Source of the DNA: Streptomyces viridochromogenes
Lineage (GTDB): Bacteria; Actinomycetota; Actinomycetes; Streptomycetales; Streptomycetaceae
Direction: 5' to 3'
Length of the DNA stretch: 64,000 nt
Assembly (NCBI RefSeq): GCF_001270495.1
Contig: NZ_LGUR01000184.1
Span: forward strand, 53,203 to 117,202
This document shows positions 58,944-64,000 of the stretch, piece by piece. The notes beneath the pieces are model-generated. The model made no database searches and was not told the origin of the DNA. It saw nothing but the letters and a program-made list of their open reading frames with translations. Position numbers and translations under genes: made by a program. How positions within the stretch are numbered: the stretch's first letter is position 1; each line of letters begins with the position of its first letter.

Positions 58944-59929
58944 AGGCCGCTGTCATCGAGTCCGTGGGCAAGGCCGTCGTCGCCGAGGTCCCCGACCCGA
59001 CACCCGGCCCGCGGGAGGTGGTGGTCGATGTGGCGGCCTGTGGCCTGTGCGGCACGGACCTGCACATCCTCCAGGGCGAGTTCGCGCCCAGGCTGCCGAT
59101 CGTGCCCGGGCACGAGTTCGCGGGCGAGGTGGTCGGGATCGGCACCCAGGTCACGGAGCTGTCGGTGGGCGACCGGGTCGCGGTCGACCCGTCGCTGTAC
59201 TGCTACGAGTGCCGCTACTGCCGCACGGGCCACAACAACCTCTGCGAACGCTGGGCGGCGATCGGCGTGACGACCGCGGGTGGCGCCGCGCAGTACGCGG
59301 TGGCCCCGGTCGCGAACTGCGTACGGCTCCCCGAGCACGTCCGCACCCAGGACGCGGCACTGGTCGAGCCGCTGTCCTGCGCGGTACGCGGCTACGACGT
59401 CCTCCAGTCCCGCCTCGGCGCCCACGTCCTGATCTACGGCTCCGGCACGATGGGCCTGATGATGCTGGAACTGGCCAAGCGGACGGGGGCCGCGAGCGTG
59501 GACGTCGTGGACGTGAACCCCGCCCGCCTGGAGACGGCACGCAGCCTCGGCGTCTCGGCCTCGGCCGCGAACCCGGACGAACTGGACCGCCCCCAGGGCT
59601 GGGACCTGGTCGTCGACGCCACGGGCAACGCGGCGGCCATCCAGGACGGCCTGGACCGGGTGGCCAAGGCGGGCACGTTCCTCCAGTTCGGGGTGGCGGA
59701 CTACTCGACCCGGGTGACCATCGACCCCTACCGCATCTACAACCAGGAGATCACCATCACGGGTTCGATGGCGGTCCTGCACAGCTTCGAGCGCGCGGCG
59801 GAACTGTTCGCGAACGGGGTCCTCGACCCGGAGATCTTCATCAGCGACCGGATCCCGCTGGAGCGGTATCCGGAGGCGCTGGAGCAGTTCGCGTCGGGGG
59901 TGGGCAGGAAGATCGTGGTGGTTCCATAG
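58940..59929 (+). CDS. Zinc-dependent alcohol (polyol) dehydrogenase
   Basis: The 329-residue protein is a medium-chain zinc dehydrogenase: catalytic-zinc ligands in ACGLCGTDLH and VPGHEFAGEVVG, structural-zinc cysteines in CYECRYCRTGHNNLC, and an NAD-binding GSGTMGLMMLELAKRTGA. It belongs to the sorbitol/galactitol/threonine-dehydrogenase group. Because it is in one operon with the SmoEFG-like importer, it likely oxidises the imported polyol to a ketose. The ATG at 58940 overlaps the permease stop. No sugar kinase is present in the window. Confidence 0.88.
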   Translation: MKAAVIESVGKAVVAEVPDPTPGPREVVVDVAACGLCGTDLHILQGEFAPRLPIVPGHEFAGEVVGIGTQVTELSVGDRVAVDPSLYCYECRYCRTGHNNLCERWAAIGVTTAGGAAQYAVAPVANCVRLPEHVRTQDAALVEPLSCAVRGYDVLQSRLGAHVLIYGSGTMGLMMLELAKRTGAASVDVVDVNPARLETARSLGVSASAANPDELDRPQGWDLVVDATGNAAAIQDGLDRVAKAGTFLQFGVADYSTRVTIDPYRIYNQEITITGSMAVLHSFERAAELFANGVLDPEIFISDRIPLERYPEALEQFASGVGRKIVVVP

Positions 59930-60178
59930 GCTTCCAAATTCCGTCGGGGCAGCCCTGTTTGCTCTGCCTTTCAGCAGCACCCGTAGAAAGACCCTCTGCG
60001 CTGCCCCAATTGAGGAGCTGCACAGGGGGAACGGGCGCCTGGCGCCCAGGCTGATCGCCTGTTCGGCCCTTCCGGGTAGCGAGCCGGCGCGGGGTGACAA
60101 AAGTATGGAGACGCATGAGGCGATGTCAGTGGCACGGGCTGTCCGTTGCACCCACAAGACAAAGGAACGCTATAGCGC

Positions 60179-62959
60179 ATGGAGGTCGTCGAAGAAACCC
60201 GTCTCGCCCTTGTCCTCAATGGTGGCGTGAGCCTCGCCGTGTGGATGGGGGGTGTCACACATGAACTGGACCTACTGCGGCGGGCGTCGCGCAGCTTGCA
60301 CTCCGGAGTTCAAGAACGTGTGAAGGCGGAAGATCAGGCCAGCTTCGAGTTGTGGCAGCGGGTGATCCGTGATGCCCATACGCGGGTCGTGGTGGATGTC
60401 GTCGCCGGCACGTCCGCTGGCGGCTTGAACGGCTCGTTCCTCGCCGCCGCCATCGGTAGAGGAACGGATCTGCCCGATCTGCGCACCACCTGGCAGAAAG
60501 CGGCAGCACTCACGGGCGACCGTTTGCTGAAGGATCCTCCCTACAACAGTCTCCTTGACGGGCAATACTTCGAGGACGAGGTCGGCAGGATCCTCGGCGC
60601 CATGTGTGGCAGCGAGCGTGAGGCCGAACCGGTGACGCTCTTCGTGACAGCGACCGCGCTGGACGGCTTGCCTGAGTATCTGCAGGACAGCTTCGGTGGT
60701 CGATTTCAGGTTGCCGACCACCGTCGGGTCTACAGGTTTCAGCATGACCCGCACGCGGTGGCCTTTCGTAAGACCGGTGTCGATCGCGATCCGTGGAAGC
60801 CTCAGGCCGCCGGCCGCAAAGACTTCCTCGATGAGACGGTGCTGGGCCGGCTGCGCTTGGCTGCCCGCGCCTCCGCAGGCTTTCCCGTGGCCTTCGCGCC
60901 CGTGGACGAATCGCCACTGCTCCTCCAGCGCATCCGGCCCGCCCCAGAGATCCCCAGCAGGGGCCGGGACCGTGCTAGCTGGATCGTCGATGGCGGCGTA
61001 CTGAACAACGCCCCCTTCGGCCCCGTACTGGACGCGATCAGTGATCGGAAGGTGGACGGTCCTGTCCGACGGGTCTTGGCCTACATCGTGCCCTCCAGTG
61101 GAGTCACCGACTCCCACGAGCAGAACAGGCCGCCATGTAAGGCAACGGAGTGGCCATCGGTACTCGGTACGGCCGTCACCTATCCACGGGAGGCGGACTT
61201 CCGTGCCGGGACCGCAGAGCTGCAAGAGCGAATGAACCGGGAGTCGTTCGACCGTCACCTGGAACTTTTTCGCTGCCAGATCGCCGATGTGGAGAGGGAG
61301 GGGGGTAGCCGGGTTCGGCACGGCTTGCGCCGATCGCTCCGCAGGCCAGCGGCTTTGCGTCGCGATGTCGAGGCGGGTACCGAAGGGCAAGGATGCGACT
61401 TGGTCAGTCTGGCCTCCTCGCTCTTCGATCACTACCGCAAAAGCCGGATCAGGGGGGCGCTCTGGAAAGTGCGGCAGGTGCGCGAGGAAGGACGCGGCGT
61501 ACGATCCTTGGCGCGCATCAGGCACGAGGACGTCGATGCGCTCTTGAAGAGTCGCCCGAAGCTCCTATGGGTGCCCGAAAAGCGCGATGCCCTGCACTCC
61601 ACCCCAGACGAAGAGTGGACATGGGGCGGCAGTGTCGCCGAACGCCTGATCTGGACCTTGGTCGGTGACATCGAGGAGCGACTCAGGGACAGCCTCACCG
61701 AACCACATGAGCAGGCCGGATCGCCCAGCCCGGAACAGGCGGCACTGACCCACAGTCTGGGCGAGCTGAGTTCGTGCGTCAGGATCGTCCGTACCGTCCA
61801 GGAGACCATCTTCAGTCAGATCCGGAATGCGTCCCAGTCCGGCGGCGACCCGGCTTACCGCCTTGACCCGGAACAAGGTCCCACAGAAATGTTGAACGCC
61901 GTCTACAGGAGACTCGGAGTTGCCGAGGTTCTGCGTGAACAGGTACGGCAAGCAATTGAGGAGTACAACAAGGCAGTCTATGGCGTCAACCCGACGGACC
62001 CGCACGCGCAGAAAACGAACGAAAGACTGGCTAAGCAGACACTTACCTTCTGCCTCGCAGCAGAAGTTGTCGCAGGTGCGGGAGCCTCTCCGGAAGAACT
62101 GGCAGAGCACACTCCACTATTCGAGTTCCTCCGTCTGGGACCGGACGAGTACAGCCCGCTCTTCCCTCATGACAAATTTGCCCCCCTCGGCGACCGCAAA
62201 CTCTACGGTATCCGTCTCGGCCACTTCGGCGCATTCGTAAAACCCGAGTGGCGAGCCTCCGACTTCACGTGGGGACGACTGGATGCCTCACACCATCTAC
62301 TGCGCCTTTTCATTCCCGATCACCAGGAGCGGAAGCACACCGAAACAGAGATGCACGAAGCGATCCTCCTCAGCGAGAAGATAAGCAAAGAGGAGATGGC
62401 CAAGAATCTCAAGGAATTGGCGGAGCCAGACGAATCCAGGCTGTTCAAGCACCACCTCGACAGCCCTGACGGACGGTACACCTTCGGCAGGCTGGTTGAA
62501 GGAGCCCTGAGCATGCTCACGGGCAAGGGATCCCCCACGCGAAGTGCCTACGCTGAGGCCGGGAAGGCCATGTTCTGGCGGAGTTTTGGCCGCCGGATGA
62601 AATTCCGAAGACCCAGGCGGAGGTCATCACTGAACCAAGTGATCGGAGTGTCACGGCTGATCTTTTCTCCGGCACGCTGGTGGTGGTGGCGGCGCGTCAG
62701 GAAGAATCCGAAGAGGGCCATGACCGCCACTTTGCAGTCTGTGCTCCTGGTCGTGGCCGCGTTCATCCTCATCCCGTTCGGCATTGCCGAGGTGGTCAGA
62801 TACTTCACGGATACCGACTGGAGCTGGGAGCGCCTACTACTCTTGGCCCCCACCATTCTGGCCGGCGTGCTCGTTTTTGAATACGCGCTCACCGCTCTCT
62901 ATTACCTCATCAGGTTCCGCGTCCGACGACGACGCGCGGACCTGAGCACCCCTGCATAA
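60179..62959 (+). CDS. Large patatin-like phospholipase with C-terminal membrane segments
   Basis: The 926-residue protein has an N-terminal patatin domain: oxyanion loop NGGVSLAVWMGG (14-25), nucleophile Ser79 in GTSAGG and catalytic Asp271 in WIVDGGVLNNAP. A long helical region follows, and two membrane segments lie near the C-terminus (RAMTATLQSVLLVVAAFILI and LAPTILAGVLVFEYALTALY). Size and layout match DUF3376-type patatin-like proteins. It may cut membrane lipids. The DNA is markedly less GC-rich and its codon use is freer than in the neighbours, so transfer is likely. Antiphage roles are known for other patatins, not shown for this one. AAGGA precedes the ATG at 60179 by 13 bp. Confidence 0.85.
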   Translation: MEVVEETRLALVLNGGVSLAVWMGGVTHELDLLRRASRSLHSGVQERVKAEDQASFELWQRVIRDAHTRVVVDVVAGTSAGGLNGSFLAAAIGRGTDLPDLRTTWQKAAALTGDRLLKDPPYNSLLDGQYFEDEVGRILGAMCGSEREAEPVTLFVTATALDGLPEYLQDSFGGRFQVADHRRVYRFQHDPHAVAFRKTGVDRDPWKPQAAGRKDFLDETVLGRLRLAARASAGFPVAFAPVDESPLLLQRIRPAPEIPSRGRDRASWIVDGGVLNNAPFGPVLDAISDRKVDGPVRRVLAYIVPSSGVTDSHEQNRPPCKATEWPSVLGTAVTYPREADFRAGTAELQERMNRESFDRHLELFRCQIADVEREGGSRVRHGLRRSLRRPAALRRDVEAGTEGQGCDLVSLASSLFDHYRKSRIRGALWKVRQVREEGRGVRSLARIRHEDVDALLKSRPKLLWVPEKRDALHSTPDEEWTWGGSVAERLIWTLVGDIEERLRDSLTEPHEQAGSPSPEQAALTHSLGELSSCVRIVRTVQETIFSQIRNASQSGGDPAYRLDPEQGPTEMLNAVYRRLGVAEVLREQVRQAIEEYNKAVYGVNPTDPHAQKTNERLAKQTLTFCLAAEVVAGAGASPEELAEHTPLFEFLRLGPDEYSPLFPHDKFAPLGDRKLYGIRLGHFGAFVKPEWRASDFTWGRLDASHHLLRLFIPDHQERKHTETEMHEAILLSEKISKEEMAKNLKELAEPDESRLFKHHLDSPDGRYTFGRLVEGALSMLTGKGSPTRSAYAEAGKAMFWRSFGRRMKFRRPRRRSSLNQVIGVSRLIFSPARWWWWRRVRKNPKRAMTATLQSVLLVVAAFILIPFGIAEVVRYFTDTDWSWERLLLLAPTILAGVLVFEYALTALYYLIRFRVRRRRADLSTPA

Positions 62960-63172
62960 ATGCCGTGTGCACGCTCGATCTACTCAATGGCGATCAGCAA
63001 TTCGACGGCAATCTGACAGCAACGACTGCGCACAAGGTCCAGTAGTCACCTTCATCGGCGATGAATAAGGGTGAGAGCGAAACCTTCGCCTGACGAGCTG
63101 CCCAAGCCACCGAAGGGAACGGTCTCGAAAACCGTTGGGCCCGCCGCCCCGCCTCCGCCTACGATCCCGCGC

Positions 63173-63394
63173 ATGCCCCGACCTCACGGATTCAGTTACC
63201 AGGAGCACGCGAGCGGCACCGTCCGCATCTCTCACCACGGCCGTCCCGCCACCACCCTGCACGGCCCCCGAGCCACCCAGTTCCTCGCCGAGGTCGAGTC
63301 GTCCGACCCTCAACTGGTCATGGCCCGCTGGACCGGCAACTACAAGCACGGCAACGAGCGCGCGGCCCGCAATCACCCCCGCAACCGCCGCTGA
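63173..63394 (+). CDS. Small conserved-looking protein, unknown
   Basis: The 73-residue protein (starts MPRPHGFSYQEHASGTVRIS) is basic and has blocks RPATTLHGPRATQFLAEVE and LVMARWTGNYKHGNERAARN that look like one small folded domain. I recognise the type as a frequent Streptomyces hypothetical protein but know no function. TACGAT seven bases before the ATG, with TTGGGC 18 bp further up, suggests a leaderless transcript. It lies between the patatin gene and the TerD gene. Confidence 0.65.
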   Translation: MPRPHGFSYQEHASGTVRISHHGRPATTLHGPRATQFLAEVESSDPQLVMARWTGNYKHGNERAARNHPRNRR

Positions 63395-63448
63395 CCCGAA
63401 CGGTCCCGGGTAAGGGAACGGTAAAACGCCCCCGCTCGTTCACCCGGC

Positions 63449-64000
63449 ATGACAGCTATGACCCCCGGCTCGAACATCCCTCTCTCCGCTGCGCGCGTGA
63501 CGGTGGACGTCGCCGCCCCCGTGCGGCTCGACGTATCGGGCCTGCTGCTCACCGCCGACGGCAAGGTGCGCTCCGACGACGACTTCATCTTCTACAACCA
63601 ACCCCAGGGCCCCGGCGTGACGTACCGCTCCGGCGGCGGCACCAGCCCCGACGCGATCATGGTCGATACGTCCGCCGTTCCCCCCGGCATCGAGAAGATC
63701 GTCGTCACCGCCAGCCCGGATGCCGCCGGACAGACCTTCCAGGGCATCGAACCGACGGCCACCATTCGCAACGCCGACGACAACAGCGTCCTGGCCACGT
63801 TCACGCCCCCGCAGCTCGGCACCGAGACGGCACTGGTGATCGTCGAGGTCTACCTGCGCAACGGCGCCTGGAAGGCCCGCGCGGTCGGCCAGGGCTACGC
63901 CAACGGTCTGGCCGGCATCGCCACCGACTTCGGCGTCACGGTCGAGGAACCGGCCCCCGCCCCGGCCGCCCCCGTGGCCCCGCCGCAGCCCACCATGCAG
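63449..64000 (+). CDS. TerD-family protein (partial, runs off the right edge)
   Basis: The first 184 codons are present, with ATG at 63449 or 63458. The TerD domain is complete or nearly so: LDVSGLLLTADGKVRSDDDF, IFYNQPQGPGV with its acidic calcium-binding cluster, and VEVYLRNGAWKARAVGQGYA, followed by a Pro/Ala-rich linker (PAPAPAAPVAPPQPTMQ) that leads off the edge. TerD proteins bind calcium and form part of the tellurite-resistance-like stress network in Streptomyces. The proline-rich linker suggests a second domain or tail beyond the window. Confidence 0.85.
   Translation, partial: MTAMTPGSNIPLSAARVTVDVAAPVRLDVSGLLLTADGKVRSDDDFIFYNQPQGPGVTYRSGGGTSPDAIMVDTSAVPPGIEKIVVTASPDAAGQTFQGIEPTATIRNADDNSVLATFTPPQLGTETALVIVEVYLRNGAWKARAVGQGYANGLAGIATDFGVTVEEPAPAPAAPVAPPQPTMQ

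Noticed and set aside
60032..60047. GGGCGCC-T-GGCGCCC as a terminator
   Set aside because: The loop would be a single base. It is too tight to be a stable hairpin and lies far from the gene end.
1..64000. tRNA, rRNA, CRISPR arrays, prophage, complete IS elements
   Set aside because: No cloverleaf, rRNA signature, regular spacer array, integrase or transposase reading frame was found. The only mobile-looking DNA is the 189-bp element at 50127-50315.
1..64000. A secondary-metabolite cluster other than ectoine
   Set aside because: No polyketide synthase, NRPS, terpene synthase or RiPP maturase gene is present. Isolated oxidoreductases and exporters are not enough.

Overview
The window is chromosomal DNA of a Streptomyces or a close high-GC actinomycete. 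Evidence is the very high GC with G/C in third codon positions, frequent GTG starts, GGAGG-type ribosome sites, an ectABCD operon, sugar ABC importers without their own ATPase, many twin-arginine signal peptides, and typical Streptomyces dispersed intergenic repeats. No rRNA, tRNA, CRISPR array or phage module was found.

Layout. 1-20.5 kb is mostly housekeeping and regulatory: a lipoprotein start, a class V aminotransferase, a DinB protein, ectABCD (ectoine and 5-hydroxyectoine), a second class V aminotransferase, a FrnE-like DsbA protein, a GNAT and a GlxA-type regulator, a DHA2 exporter, a DUF1349 protein, an alpha-ketoglutaric-semialdehyde-type aldehyde dehydrogenase facing an IclR regulator, a membrane protein/histidine kinase/response regulator operon, a penicillin-binding protein and a purine-type permease.

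20.7-44.5 kb is a large pectin-utilisation locus. It starts with an ECF-type sigma factor overlapping a membrane protein that looks like its partner, followed by a PL3 pectate lyase. Then come two PL9 lyases, a double-GH43 arabinanase-like protein, an alpha/beta hydrolase, an internally deleted PL1 remnant, two CE8 pectin methylesterases, two intact PL1 lyases, a CE12 rhamnogalacturonan acetylesterase, a PL1-CE8 fusion, a cytoplasmic GH43, a PmoA-like protein, a Gfo/Idh/MocA oxidoreductase and a carbohydrate ABC importer (two permeases and a lipoprotein). The PL3 gene and one PL9 gene share a promoter-like motif with identical spacing (GGCAACC-N15-GCGACC), which suggests that the sigma factor controls pectinases.

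44.6-48 kb holds a GntR-controlled sugar-acid dehydratase and a DHDPS-family lyase. 51.5-55.7 kb holds uronate dehydrogenase and 5-dehydro-4-deoxyglucarate dehydratase, divergently transcribed, with an unknown partner protein and a DeoR regulator. Together with the KGSA-type dehydrogenase at 11.6-13.1 kb these supply much of an oxidative galacturonate route to 2-oxoglutarate. Enzymes outside cut pectin, the importer takes up oligomers, and the cytoplasmic enzymes oxidise the sugars. A second importer with a zinc alcohol dehydrogenase (55.8-59.9 kb) looks like a polyol system.

60-63 kb carries a large patatin-like protein with lower GC than its neighbours, probably acquired by transfer, then a small conserved-looking protein and a TerD-family gene that runs off the end. 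A 189-bp MITE-like element lies at 50.1-50.3 kb and would fold into an almost perfect hairpin as RNA on one strand only.
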